This document shows, in pieces, positions 1-9,882 of a stretch of 31,029 bases of DNA. The notes under the pieces were generated by a model. The model made no database searches. It was not told the DNA's origin and saw nothing but the letters and a program-made list of their open reading frames with translations. Position numbers and translations under genes: made by a program. The DNA is from Haplomitrium mnioides (Eukaryota; Marchantiophyta; Haplomitriopsida; Calobryales), in NCBI GenBank assembly GCA_049999725.1, contig JBNGIS010009018.1, positions 1 to 31,029 of the forward strand. The letters run 5' to 3'. The stretch's first letter is position 1; each line of letters opens with the position of its first letter.

Positions 1-132
1 CCCTGCTCTTAACAGCTGTTTGAGGTAATCAGCTGTTCCTGAGGGCCTTCACACTTGCAAAGGGAACAATGTGGCCAGTGGAGCTTCCGATTTCGTGCGT
101 TCAGCCTTAGTGCTCCAAATCACCGGCTGACA
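1..132 (-). mobile_element. E3: terminal 132 bp of a gypsy-type LTR, cut by the window edge
   Basis: Read on the minus strand, this segment begins TGTCAGCCGGTG at 132 and runs off the window at 1. It is a recognisable reverse-complement match to the first 130 bp of the E2 LTR (3,733-3,863), sharing blocks such as AGCTGATTACCTCAAA and AAGTGTGAAGGCC in E2 orientation. It interrupts E1's 3' LTR: sequence from 138 onward aligns to E1's 5' LTR from about 12,602 onward. The next five bases, AGAGT (133-137), also occur at the uninterrupted site in the 5' LTR (near 12,600), so AGAGT is the likely target duplication. The other end lies outside the window, so a solo LTR and a full element cannot be told apart. 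Confidence 0.7.
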
Positions 133-1418
133 AGAGTTTCAAAGAATCCCACGGAAAGGGAGTCCAAAGAAATCTCGTCAATTTGCGTCCAAAGATTCTT
201 GCAGAGAAGAGTCCACAAAATCTAGCGAAACCTAGAGTTTGTTGTTGACTTTTACTCCGTTGCCGCCGTCCAACGCCGCTTTCAACAGGGAAAGTAGACC
301 TCCATCCGTAGTTGACTCCTCTCTGACCCAAAGGATCCAACAGCTCTGTCCAAGTGCTACGTAATCCGAAGCCGCACCGTCCGACGCCGTTTTCAAAGGG
401 GAAGGCAGACCGACGCGTTGACATGGTTTCGTGGTTGACCTCCTTTGACTCGAAGAATCCTACGGGCTCTGTCGAAGCACCACGTAATCCAAAGCCGCGC
501 TATCTGACACCGTTTTCAAAGGGAAAAGTGGACTGACGCGCTGACTTGGTTCCGTGGTTGACATCCCTCTGACCTAAAGGATCCTATAGGCTCTGTCAAA
601 GCGCCACGTAATCCGAAGCCATGCTGTCTAATGCCGTTTTCAAATGGGAAGGTGGACCGACGCGCTGACCCGGTTCCAAAGAAGACCGCAGACACCCTGA
701 GACTGCCACATTTTTGCAAGGTCCCGCGGACCTCTTGCGCCTGCCACGTCTCTGCTGAAGCCCTCGGAACCCTAGGTCCGCCACGCCCCTACTAAGTCCC
801 ACGGACACCTTGGGCCCGCTACGCTTCCGTTGAATCTTTCGGAGTCCTATGAAGTCGCCACGTTTTCGCTAAGAATCGCAGACAAGGAAGGAAGGGGTCA
901 CAGACCCCAGTAGAACCCGTTTAGCACCTGAGGGATTGGAGCGTCCCCCAATCCTTGGTCTAGTTGCTGCTCATGAAGGCCCTGACCCCTCCTTTCTCTT
1001 CTCGGTCTCTGCCTCTTGTGCGCGCATCTGGGAGCTTGCTCTGCGGCCTTTCCTTGTCCATGGTCCCCCTTGCCCGCTAGCTCTTCTTCGATCTGCGCCC
1101 CGCAGCTTTGATCCTCCTCCTTTGACCCTTGCGCCTTCTTGTTAGGGCCTTGATTACTGGCTCCCTATGATACTTAGGCTTTCTTTTGCTTCCGTCAATT
1201 TTTAGTGGTGCCCTCTGCTTGTTGGTTACCACCGCTCCCTTCTCTCCTTCCGAAGCGATCCCGTTCCACTCTCCGAATACCCGCGATCCCCTCATACTCA
1301 GTGATTGGAGTTGATCCGCTGCTTCCGAGGTACTTTAGCACTTACAAGAGGGAAATTGTACCAATGCTACTTCCAATCTTCTGAATTCTTCCTTAGTGCT
1401 CCATGTCACTGGCTGACA
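133..1418 (-). repeat. E1 3' LTR, partial (U3 side)
   Basis: On the minus strand it starts TGTCAGCCAGTGACATGG at 1,418, immediately after the polypurine tract, and runs to 133, where E3 interrupts it. It aligns along its length to 12,602-13,771 of the 5' LTR, for example the shared plus-strand text AGTAGAACC(C/T)GTTTAGCAC. Differences are dominated by CG versus TG or CA, as expected for methylated DNA that has decayed since insertion. It holds four 123-bp tandem units where the 5' LTR holds three. Short open frames inside it are not genes. Confidence 0.9.
262..680 (-). repeat. About 123-bp tandem repeat inside the 3' LTR, four copies
   Basis: The plus-strand anchor TTCAA, inside a CCGxTTTCAAAxGGGAA-like context, recurs at 281, 392, 515 and 639, giving spacings of 111, 123 and 124. 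Each unit also carries GTAATCCGAAGCC, GGTTGAC and AAGGATCCTA-like words. The 5' LTR has three copies (anchors 12,746, 12,870 and 12,994). The E2 LTR has a homologous, more diverged GC-rich series at 5,180-5,620. Confidence 0.85.
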
Positions 1419-1433
1419 TAACTCCCCCTTCAA
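1419..1433 (-). promoter_or_regulatory. E1 polypurine tract
   Basis: The minus strand reads TTGAAGGGGGAGTTA directly before the LTR start TGTCAGCC. A purine run ending at the 3' LTR is the plus-strand primer of LTR retrotransposons. Its position fixes the LTR boundary at 1,418. Confidence 0.85.
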
Positions 1434-1647
1434 GTGTGTAGCGACTTCGCGAACACCCTTCCCCGTTCATCGGTTCCGATGGTTGCCTCCTCCTTTGTGG
1501 TCACTGTCTAGCTACTCCAACTTTGCTGAAGTGCAATTCCTCAAACACCCACACACACTCACGCACCCAACACACCTGCACACATACTTACATCCCGCTC
1601 TCTGGAATCTCTAATTGGATCACCCTTTTCTCCCCTCCTTCCCCCTC
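1434..1647 (-). other. E1 untranslated stretch between integrase and polypurine tract
   Basis: No coding similarity was seen after the integrase stop at 1,648. The plus strand is C-rich with a loose CA-rich stretch (1,547-1,590, words such as CACACACACTCACGCACCC). It lies where the 3' untranslated part of a gypsy element is expected. Confidence 0.6.
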
Positions 1648-2700
1648 TTAGTTTATGTACCTCTTGAGACGGTCGAAATGCACTCGATTGGCAAACATGT
1701 GCCCCTCCAATGTCTCCAATTCTGCTGACCCATTGCAATGCAGCTTCTTCAGCACAAAGGGGCCCATCCATCTGATGTGTAATTTCCTAGGGAAGTGCAC
1801 AAATCTTATATCATACAGCAGCACCAGGTTCCCCTCCTAGAGATTGGTTGGTTTCAAGCCCTTATCATGTTGTTGCTTCCGTAATTGTTGTTGGTGCTCC
1901 AATCTCCCTTGGGCTTGATCTCTGGTTTCTTCCAGGCTCTCTAATTGGTATAGTCTCTCCCTCTTGCTTTGATCCTCTCCCATCCTCTCCTTCTCCAACA
2001 GTCGTCTGGTGGGCACTTCATATTCTACTAGCACCTGATCGTGCTGGTTGAAGACCAAAAAATAAGGGCAGTGGCTCGTTGTGGTCTTGTACGCCAGATT
2101 GTAGACATGGGTTGCAGTGAGCAGCTTGAGATCCCAATCTGCCTTGTTGGCTCCCACCGTCTTGCTGAGGATCTTACCCATGATCTAGTTTGCTCTTTTG
2201 GTAAGCCCATTAGCCTTGGGATGATAGGTTGTGGTGCGGCGGTGCTTGACCAAGTATTTGGTAGTCAGATCCTGGATTACCTAATTGATGAAATGGGTGC
2301 CTTGATCACTTACTAGCTCTAGTGGGGGCCCAAATCGACAGAACATCTGTTCATATAAGAAGGCAGCCACTGTCTTAGCATCATCCTTCTAAATGGCTCT
2401 GGCTTCCACCCATTTTGTTGCGTAATCCATGGCTAACAGGATGTATCTATTGCCCCTGCGAGTGGAGGGTGCAATTGGGCCGATGAAATCGATTCCCCAC
2501 TTTTCAAAAGGTGCTAAGGGGATAATGGGAACCAAGGGATGGTGTTGATTAGCTGTTGGCCTCCCTATCCTCTAGCATGCGTTGCACCTCTTCACCCAGA
2601 AGTGCACATCTTTGTGCAGAGTGGGCCACCAGTACCTTGCATCCAAAATCTTCCTGATGGTGGCATCCGCTGCAAAATGGCCCCCTATTGTATTCTCTCT
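1648..2700 (-). pseudogene. E1 integrase (broken)
   Basis: This is the integrase of the Ty3/gypsy polyprotein, which joins element cDNA to the host chromosome. On the minus strand one frame holds, in order, the end of the zinc-binding module (RYWWPTLHKDVHFW, then CNAC), the catalytic core with WGIDFIGP (first Asp) and VSDQGTHF (second Asp), YHPKANG, and a C-terminal GPY/F-like motif (IRWMGPFVLKKLH). It ends RLKRYIN and TAA at 1,648. The catalytic Glu expected just after YHPKANG is Lys. Five in-frame TAG codons lie at 2,572, 2,389, 2,281, 2,185 and 1,837; several replace conserved Gln, such as that after CNAC and that in the ANQ position after the core. The frame is shifted by one base relative to RNase H near 2,690. 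No chromodomain follows. Confidence 0.9.
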
Positions 2701-3732
2701 TGTGCAACACTCCCTTGATCAATAGATATGGCTTCATCTTTCTGAGGAACACAACAACTTCCTCTCTGTTGTTTCCCTTTGGGATTGAACTAAGAAATTC
2801 AGTTATTGCAGCATCCTCTGTGACCATTCTAACTTTCACCTCGAACATGTCTTCATCCAGAAATGCATCGCTCACCTCCTCTAGATTGATTGGTCCAACA
2901 ATTCGGGAGAAGAAGTTGGCATTGCTATGCTTCCTCCCTAGCTTGATCCTCACTTCAAAGTTGAACTCTTGCAAGAGCATGACCCACCTCGCAATCCGAT
3001 CGGTCACATCCGGTTTGTTCACCATGTACTTGAGTGCATTGTGATCGGTGTGGAAGATCACCTTGTAATGCAACAAGTAGTGCCTGAAATTTTTCAAGGC
3101 ATAAATAATTCCCAAGGCCTCCCGATCCATAGTAGAGTAATTCTTCTCCGTAGAGGCCAATAGCCTATTGGCAAAATAGATCGGATGATCTCTACCTCTC
3201 TCATCCATCTGGCTCAGCACCGCTCCGATGTAGAATCCGGACACATCAATCATTACGTGAAAATCTCTCCCCCAGCTGTAAGGCACTAGAACACGGGCAC
3301 TCGTTAATCGCCACTTTAGTTCCATGAAGCTCGCCAGCCTTTCGGGGGTGGCTTCAAAGGTGATGTCCCTTTTTGTCATCTGGGTGAGGGGTAGAGCCAC
3401 TGAGGCAAATTGGTTGATAAACCTCCTTTAATATCCCACGCACCCCAAGAAGCCTTGTACCTCCTTCAAGTTGGTGGGGAAGAAGACCTTCATCCCGATG
3501 GCGATCTTCTCCTAATCCACTTCAATGCCCTGACTGGAAATCTGGTGTCTGAGGAGTATTCCCTCCTTCACTCCGAAGAAACATTTGCCCGGCTGCAATC
3601 TCAACCCCGTCTCCCTATCGCGCTGAAGGGTGAGCCTCACATCCCACTCATGATCATCTAGTCTTCCATACACCACGAAATCGTTGATAAAGATCTCCAA
3701 GAATTTCCTGAGATAATCATGGAAGATGTTCA
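2690..3732 (-). pseudogene. E1 reverse transcriptase (C-terminal half) and RNase H, broken
   Basis: The frame resumes exactly at the E2 junction (MNIFHDYLRKFLEIF) and continues the RT left at 7,523. The catalytic YxDD-equivalent reads FINDF (about 3,690-3,676), so the first Asp is Asn. The RT thumb follows (GKCFFGVKEG), then a connection segment. RNase H spans about 3,260-2,900 with MIDVSG (Asp), TMDREALG (Glu) and FHTDHNALKYM (Asp); the late HxNADxLSR-type motif reads HSNANFFSR, so the final Asp is Asn. In-frame stops are TAG at 3,512 and TAA at 3,428, and a one-base shift near 2,690 leads into integrase. The enzyme would copy element RNA and remove the RNA strand; here it is inactive. Confidence 0.92.
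3728..3732. repeat. Target site duplication of E2, left copy (GTTCA)
   Basis: GTTCA lies directly before the E2 start TGTCAGCC and is matched by GTTCA at 7,523-7,527. Five bases is the usual duplication length for LTR retrotransposons. Removing E2 and one copy restores RT continuity in the same frame. Confidence 0.93.
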
Positions 3733-3862
3733 TGTCAGCCGGTGCTTTGGAGCATTCAAGCAGAATTCACGGAATCAGAAGCATCAGCGACCCAAATGCT
3801 CCTTAGCAAGTGTGAAGGCCTCGTAGGATCAGCTGATTACCTCAAATAGCTGATAAGAGCAG

Positions 3863-5180
3863 GGCGCATGATTCCTAGGAGGGAAACATGATCATGGCGG
3901 AGGAGAGGAGGAAGGAGAGGAGGGATTGCCAGCCAAGGGAGGGGCCCTATTTTCAAATTCAAAGCAGGCCAGCGGGAATCTGTGGGCCTAAGGAGGATGC
4001 GGGGATGGGAGTTGGAGAGAAGGAACAGAGCAGCCACCCATGGCGAGGCGATCGCAGGAGGAAGAATAGGGGATCAACAACAAGGAAGCCCGAAGGCACT
4101 CCGAAGAAAGGCAGATCGCGGGTGTCTTGCAGCGGCCACAAATCGGGAAGCAAGTATCAGGAGCCGACATGAGGAGATGAGATCGTCACGAGGGCGAGCA
4201 AGGCCAAGGAAGAGGGACGCCTTGATCCCGCAAGCAAGAGTAAGCCCCGCAGAGGCCGATCGAATGATCCATCCGAGTCGGTAAGTCCTGACGGAAGAGT
4301 GGAGTCCTTGAAAGGTCCCGAGAGATTCCACGGAAACGTGGCGTCTCCTGAGCCTTTGCGAGATTCCACGGACGACGTGGCAGCACCATGAGGTCCGCGG
4401 GTCTACGGAAAGGCGCCTCCCTAAGTGGGGAGCCTACTTAACTTGGTTTCGATGCGTCTTCCGACGTGGGGAACCCGGTTAAGAGGGATCCATGAGGAAC
4501 CCAACAGGGGAGCAAGGAAAGGGGCCCGAAACAGAGACTTATCGCGGGTCTGGCCGAAGAAAATCGGGAGAGTGCCCGAAGGGCAATCTATCGAAGATCC
4601 GAGAGGAGGAAGAGCGCAGAAGCCGAAGAGGCGACCTAGCGCAGATTCGCCAAAGAGGAAACACAGAGAAGAGTCAAAAGGGGGACTGATCACTAACCTG
4701 ACCGAATAAGAGCGAGTGAAGCCAAAAAGGCAACTTGTCGGTGAACCGGTTCGAACGACGCGCATCAGTGGCGAAGCGGTAACCTAGCGCAAACCGTCCA
4801 ACGGGAAGAAGGCTGAGCCAGAAGGGCGATATGGCGCCTATCCGGTGGGGGAAAACAAAGGGCACGGCAAAAGCACGATATGTCGGCGAATCGGCGAGCG
4901 AGATGAGATCGGCCGAAAAACAAAGCTAATGCCGGTGCGACCGACGGAGGAGCTACCGACGCCGAAAGGGTGACACTTTGCCGCTTTGGCATCTAGAAAG
5001 GTAAAAGTTCTACGGGGTGCTGCAGAAAGTTCGAAAGGGGCGAACGGTCCGAAAGGGCCTAGTAGTTCTTATAGCGAGCTTTCGGAAGTGTTGACTTAGC
5101 TAGCCTCAGATGTGCGAGTAGTTCTTACTTCGGAGGTACGTCGAAACGGCAACATCGACACCGTTACTATTCGGCGAGCA
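3863..5180 (+). other. E2 U3 interior, no gene
   Basis: GC-rich sequence with many GGCGA, CCGAAG and CGAAAGGG-like words, lacking coding similarity on either strand. It belongs to the LTR body. E1's LTR looks shorter over the corresponding interval, so part of E2's extra length may lie here. Confidence 0.6.
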
Positions 5181-5620
5181 AGAGAAGTCCATGGCGGTTC
5201 TACAGATGACGTGGCGAGTGCAGAGGAGCTGGGAGGTGTTTCCGAAGGTCAACTTCGGAAGAAGGGTCTGCGCGACGGTCTACCTACCCCTTTGCGGAGC
5301 GGCGTCGGACGGCGCCCTTCGGATGACGTGGCGCCTTGGGAAGCGCGTAGGGTTCCGTGGGTCAACATCGGAAGGAGGTCCGCGCGACGGTCCGCCTACC
5401 CCTTTGCGGGGCGGTGTCGGACGGCGGCGTTCGGAGGACGTGGCGACGCCAGGGACCCCGAGGAAATTCACAAGACACACGGCGCAGGGAGAGGAGTTCA
5501 CCTGACCTCGGGCACAGTGCGGGTCAACTACGGAGGAGAGTTCCGCGCGACGTTCAGCCTACACCTTGCGGGGCGGTGTCGGACGGCGGTGCAGCGGACG
5601 ACGTGGCGCGAGGAGAAGAA
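5180..5620 (+). repeat. GC-rich tandem modules in E2 LTR
   Basis: CGCGACGGTC-like anchors recur at 5,271, 5,383 and 5,546 (spacings 112 and 163), each followed by GGTGTCGGACGGCG-like and GACGTGGCG words. These are the reverse-complement counterparts of the 123-bp units in the E1 LTRs. Copy number and spacing differ between elements, so the module is a labile part of the LTR. Confidence 0.75.
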
Positions 5621-6019
5621 AGAGGTATCTGCGCGGGGATCTAAGGAGTTCCCTTGGAGTCAGTTCCATGGGGCACTTTGGAAGTCAGCTCCGAAGGCCT
5701 CTTCAGACTCGGTTCTGCGGGAATCTGTGGAATCTCTTCCCGTTAGATTCCTCGGGGCTCCTCGTTGAAGTGACCATTGTCATTGGATTTTCCTCGACCA
5801 ACTGCTGGACACGCGACGCTTCCTCCTATCTTGTGGTAGCAGGATTACCTAACAGTGAAGCCACGTGTCGTCGTCCCCTATTTCGAGCTAATGGCAATAA
5901 CGACTATTCATCGGATCGGGCGTCGAGGGGCAGCGCGCGAGGGGAGTATATGTCGTTTATCTTCAAAATTCTTCGGGTTGATGCACGGGCAATTGTTGGA
6001 GGGATAGCGATGTGGGGCA

Positions 6020-6567
6020 CGAGATTCGCGCATGGTAAGGCAAGGCGATAATCCATTGAAGGCTACGTGAAGCAGAGGTACTAGCCCATGGGAATCAAGG
6101 GATTTAAAGGAGGATTGGGGAGAGACCCAGGTGACCTCATCCTTGCAGGCAAACCAGGGTGGAGGGTTACTGATACAATGGCACGGAAGGGGTTTTCGGT
6201 CGGTTGAGAACTAAGGAGAGGCTGCCTGGTAGGGAGCTTGGGGTTGTCTCGGCGTTTCTCGGGCAATTGCAGCGCGACAGCGATAGCAAGAAAGGGGAAT
6301 TGCGTATGGTAAAGCAGGGCAATAATTCATTGAAGGCTACGTGAAGCAGAGGTACTAGGCCTAGGGGAACTAGAGGATTTAGAGGAGGACTGGAGGGAGA
6401 CCCAAGTGACCTCATCCTTGCAGGTGGACCAGGGCGGAGGGTTACTGATACGATAGCACGGAAGGAGTTTTTGGTCGGCTAAGAACTAAAGAGAGGCTGC
6501 CAAGTGAGGATCTTGGAGACTCTCGGCATTCCCTTGTGCAAACGCATCAACCCAGAGTATTCGGAGA
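6020..6567 (+). repeat. 274-bp tandem duplication in E2 LTR
   Basis: Two adjacent copies share ATTGAAGGCTACGTGAAGCA (6,055 and 6,329), GACCTCATCCTTGCAGG and GGAGGGTTACTGATAC (tail anchors 6,171 and 6,446), giving an offset of 274-275. E1's 5' LTR has only one counterpart (around 12,070-12,170 on the minus strand), so the duplication is specific to the E2 lineage. Confidence 0.88.
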
Positions 6568-6845
6568 ACACTCTGGTGTGTTAATTCTCAAGTGGAGCTG
6601 AGAGGAGGGGGCTGTGCCAGTGTCGGTGCACTAGGCGTAGTAAGACCCGTCGAGGCTCGAGGGTGGAGTGGGCTACCTGCAGCTGATAAAGCTGTCTTCC
6701 AGAGGTGGAAGTAAAAGAAACTATCTTCCTAGCCTGAGGAAGTAAAAGCAGGGCTTCTCACGAGGGAAGTTAAAAAACTATCTGGAGTGGAGGGTGTGTG
6801 GGTTGCTGGGCTGCAGTTGTAAGGCAGCGGGATTCACAAGGGAAG

Positions 6846-6853
6846 TATAAATA
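6846..6853 (+). promoter_or_regulatory. Candidate TATA box in E2 LTR
   Basis: TATAAATA lies in the 3' third of the LTR, about 50 bp before another TA-rich stretch (TATTGTATATAGG, about 6,898). A core promoter is expected inside an LTR, but no start site can be verified, and E1's LTR does not clearly share this copy. Confidence 0.3.
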
Positions 6854-7009
6854 ACTAGAATTCCAGAGTGCCTTCAAGGACTCTGTTTTCACTTGTATAT
6901 TGTATATAGGTGTTGTTCATATATGTGTAGTTAGATTTCCTTTCTACATGTGTGTCCTCTTGAGTTGTTAGATTAGTGGACATCGGTTCAGCTGAGCAGA
7001 CTCTGGGAA

Positions 7010-7310
7010 CATACTTGAAGGGGGAGTCCAATCCCTTGACACAAGTCTGGTATCCTGGGGGTGAATGCTCTCTGTTCCTGATTCTGTTTGCTTAGTTAGG
7101 AATTAGTATATGTAGGGTAGTTAGGATAATCTAGTTCAGGCCTGTGACAACCCTGAGAGGGGGAGTCCAGCCTTTTGTAGTGTTCAGCTGTGTAGGTCAC
7201 CAGCACCATTCTGCCCAAGCACAAATAAGGTGGCAAGGCCTAAGTCATTGGGTCCTAAGAATAAAGAGGAAGAATCACACAAATCAAAGCTGGGTTAATG
7301 GATGTGGACC
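7010..7310 (+). repeat. Duplicated segment with polypurine-like G tracts in E2 LTR
   Basis: GGGGGAGTCCA occurs at 7,020 (after TTGAA) and 7,159 (after TGAGA), spacing 139. Both resemble the true E1 polypurine tract (GAAGGGGGAGT). E1's 5' LTR carries the same arrangement on the minus strand, with CTCCCCCT near 11,391 and 11,534 on the plus strand. Confidence 0.65.
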
Positions 7311-7522
7311 TGTGTATGGTACTGAATATCTGACTTGAGTGTGTGAAGAAGAAGAGTGAGAAAAGCACAACAGGCCTGTAAAGAGAGGAATAGCCCTTAA
7401 GGTCTGAAAGTGGTAACTAGCAAGGGGCCATCTCAGAAAAGAACCCAAAAGCCCGTAAACCTGTCCTTCCCTGCCTCAAAACGGGGCTTGAAAAGGTTAA
7501 GACCCGAAACAAGGGAGCGACA

Positions 7523-7527
7523 GTTCA
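7523..7527. repeat. Target site duplication of E2, right copy (GTTCA)
   Basis: GTTCA follows the E2 terminus GCGACA and matches 3,728-3,732. In the minus-strand RT frame it falls just after the codons for FQRMM. Confidence 0.93.
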
Positions 7528-8271
7528 TCATCATCCGTTGAAAAGTACCTAGTGCATTGCATAATCCAAATGGCATTCTTCGGAAGGCAAACACCCCCCA
7601 TTCTGTGGTGAATGCCGTTTCGAGCTGATCCTCCTCTCTAATCCAAATCTGGTTATACCCGAAGTACCCATCTAGGAAGCCATACACCTCTTGCCTTGCC
7701 ACCAAATCTAGCATCCCATCAGTGAAAGGCAATGGATAGTGGTCCTTCTTTGTGACCTCATTGAGCTTCCGAAAATCCTGGCACACTCGGATTTTCCTTT
7801 CACCATCATGCCCCACTTTCTTGGGCACCACCACAAGCGGGGACACCTATTCACTATTGAGGACTGGGTAGATGAAGTCTACCTCCAACAGTTTGTCAAT
7901 TTCTTCTTTCACCAACAGGGAGAAGTAAGGGGTTCATCATGTATTGTCGCTGTCTTACCAGGATTGTTGTGGGCTCTAAGTCAATCCGGTATTCCCCCAA
8001 TTCCCTCGGGACTCCTTTCAAATCTACGTGACTCCAAACAAATGCATCACTGAAGTTACTTAGGAGCTAGGTGATGGCTTGCTTGGATTCTCTAGGCAAT
8101 TCAAATCCGATGTGGAATGCTTGTCCCTCTTAGACCACCAGCTACTTGTGTTTGGCTTCTCTCATTGCCTCCATCTCATTTCTCCATTGCGCCTCTTCCT
8201 CCTACATTAAGGTTGCCAACCGTAACCCCCCTTCTACCTAGGGAGATTCTTTGGACTTCTCTGTGTCCTCC
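7523..8271 (-). pseudogene. E1 reverse transcriptase (N-terminal half) with upstream linker, broken
   Basis: The minus-strand frame from about 7,846 encodes MSPLVVVPKK, RVCQDFRKLN, FLDGYFGYNQI (with the first catalytic Asp) and FRRMPFGLCNALGTFQRMM, the fingers and palm blocks of gypsy RT. It stops being RT exactly at 7,523, where E2 begins, and the remaining palm continues at 3,732. Upstream, in other frames, there are pieces typical of the PR-RT linker: SDAFVWSHVDLKG and VPRELGEYRIDLEP (about 8,065-7,965), then KEEIDKLLEVDFIYP (about 7,910-7,865). At least two frame changes and several stops lie between these pieces. Confidence 0.9.
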
Positions 8272-8273
8272 CC

Positions 8274-9197
8274 TTACATCCGATGAGACACTTCGGACCC
8301 CTCCTGTTTTCTGACCTTACTGTCCTCTTCCCCTATATGATCTTCCGTGGATTCCTTCAAATGGTGCTCTGTTTTCGTGTATTCTTCTATCTCAATTTGG
8401 TTTATAAACACCACACCTCCTTCCGCCAGATCCTCCTCTATTGCCTCGCTCACCATCTGAACCCAGTAGTGGTACTTCGACTCTTCCTCCTCATTGGACC
8501 ACTCACTGTTATATTCTTCTTCTGCTTGGGTCTCTCCCAAGTGAGGAACAGGTCCGTAGTATACCATTGTCTTCTCGGGGCCGAACACCAATGTGGAATT
8601 CCCCCAGCTATGCAGGACTCAGGCCCCATACAGCCAGGGTCTCCCAATTAGCACAGGATATAGAGATGCTCTGACTGGCTGCATGACTAGGTAATTCAGC
8701 TTAAACTCCTTTCCTCCGATGAAGGTGGGTACTTGGAGGAGTGAGCCCAATGGTTTCACCCGGGATCCATCCACCAACCTCATGATTCTGGCTGTGGGTT
8801 GGAATTCCTTGAATCCCAGCTTATGGGCAGTCTCCTCCACCATTATATTTACTCCTGCCCCTTTGTCTACGGGCACCAATGACATGGTGCACCTTGCAAT
8901 TTGAATGTCGATCTCAAGGGCCCTCTTGTCCTCACACACTAGTTGCAGATCTGCGGGAGCTCCCACTCAGGGTAGCCTTCTCCCCCTCTTAGCTCCCATC
9001 AACAATTTGTGGAGCTGCCTTTTGTACAGTAGGCTGTCCTTGATCAATTGACCCATTGTGGTCGTAATAGGGCAGTCCCTCACATCTGCTTGAATGCTGT
9101 ATGGGACGGGTTTTGCTCCCTCTTCTGGGCCTGTGATCTTTGCCCATGCTTCCTTGATCCCTCTCTGCTGCTTGCAGACCTCCTTCAAGGTCTCCAC
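8274..9197 (-). pseudogene. E1 protease (retropepsin) with acidic tail, broken
   Basis: One minus-strand frame from about 9,197 contains a pre-protease segment (VPYSIQADVRDCPITTTMGQL), stops at 8,967, and continues with the aspartic protease domain. The active-site region reads VPVDKGAGVNIM (about 8,876-8,841), where DSG or DTG is expected, so the residue after Asp is Lys. LIGRPWLYGA near the end corresponds to the conserved (I/L)LGRPWL block that closes plant gypsy protease domains. A TGA at 8,619 is followed in the same frame by a Glu-rich tail (8,591-8,274) of unknown role. The enzyme would process Gag-Pol by acting as a dimer; the stops prevent this. Confidence 0.85.
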
Positions 9198-9547
9198 CGC
9201 TGTCTAATCCTCCTCCAAGGCTTCCTGATCCTCCAATTGCTTCCTCATGTGGTCTTATTGCTTAGGATAGAACCACACGGATTATCTCTCTGATAATCCT
9301 AATCACTCCCTGACGAGGTTGGTTGGGCTGCCCCCTTCTTGGCCTTCTGCTCACTTTTCCTCTGACTCTTCTTTTTGGCCTTCACCCTGGCCCGGATCAC
9401 CACTTGGAAGCAATCTTTAGGGGTGGGTGTCTCCCATCCAGGCAATTTTGCCTCCTCCTCCTTCTCCAAGGCTATGAGATTGACAATTGCAGAGGGAGGG
9501 GGATTTGCACCTGGCTCGGAGGATGCATCGGGCCTTTTGTTAAGTGG

Positions 9548-9673
9548 GCAATTGACTGCCACATGCCCCTCCTTCTTGCATTGAAAACATAAGGCAAGCG
9601 GTTGGCTTTAATAGCTCTTCCGCGATTCCGGACAGTTAGAGGAAATGTGGCAAGGTTGGCCACAATTCCAACA
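9548..9673 (-). other. Gag zinc knuckles 2 and 3
   Basis: CWNCGQPCHISSNC (9,673-9,632) and CFQCKKEGHVAVNC (9,589-9,548) both fit C-x2-C-x4-H-x4-C and share one frame, with a TAA stop between them. Such knuckles bind element RNA. Confidence 0.9.
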
Positions 9674-9882
9674 CACCATGATCATTGTCTAGGGTGGCCG
9701 ATTAGTAGCCCACTAGTTTCTTGGCCCTCCGCTTGCTCCTGTAGGCCTGCTCAGCATGGTGCAAGGCCCCCCACTGATCTGATACACCATCTCTGGGGCC
9801 TCTTCCATCACATACTCCACTTCCTCCCTCACATACTCTGGTGCCTCCTCCCTCACATAGTGTACCGCATTTTTTCTACCGG

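Larger units (their letters stand above)
3733..7522 (+). mobile_element. E2: solo LTR nested in E1's RT gene
   Basis: It begins TGTCAGCCGGTGCTTTGG and ends GGGAGCGACA, so it has TG...CA ends, and it is flanked by the direct repeat GTTCA. It contains no gag or pol. Its length aligns in order to the E1 5' LTR in opposite orientation: similar starts, similar GC-rich modules, the ACTATCTGGA block, two GGGGGAGTCCA blocks, and near the end GGGGCCATCTCA(G/C)AAAAGAACC in both. It is therefore a single LTR left by recombination between the two LTRs of a complete insertion. At 3,790 bp it is longer than E1's 2,736-bp LTR, partly from a 274-bp internal duplication. Open frames at 5,112-6,051 are by-products of GC-rich repeats. 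Confidence 0.88.

Noticed and set aside
1-3863. Inverted repeat between 1-132 and 3,733-3,863 as ends of one DNA transposon
   Set aside because: Each is the start of an independent LTR: the right one has its own TG...CA end at 7,522 and a GTTCA duplication, and the left one interrupts E1's 3' LTR.
3837-4992. Several overlapping open frames of 60-114 codons on both strands
   Set aside because: They overlap each other in many frames within the E2 LTR; the high GC lowers stop frequency. None resembles a protein family.
5112-6051. Long GC-rich plus-strand open frames (218 and 161 codons) in E2
   Set aside because: They fall in the tandem GC-rich part of a solo LTR, overlap in different frames, are rich in Arg and Gly, and match no known domain.
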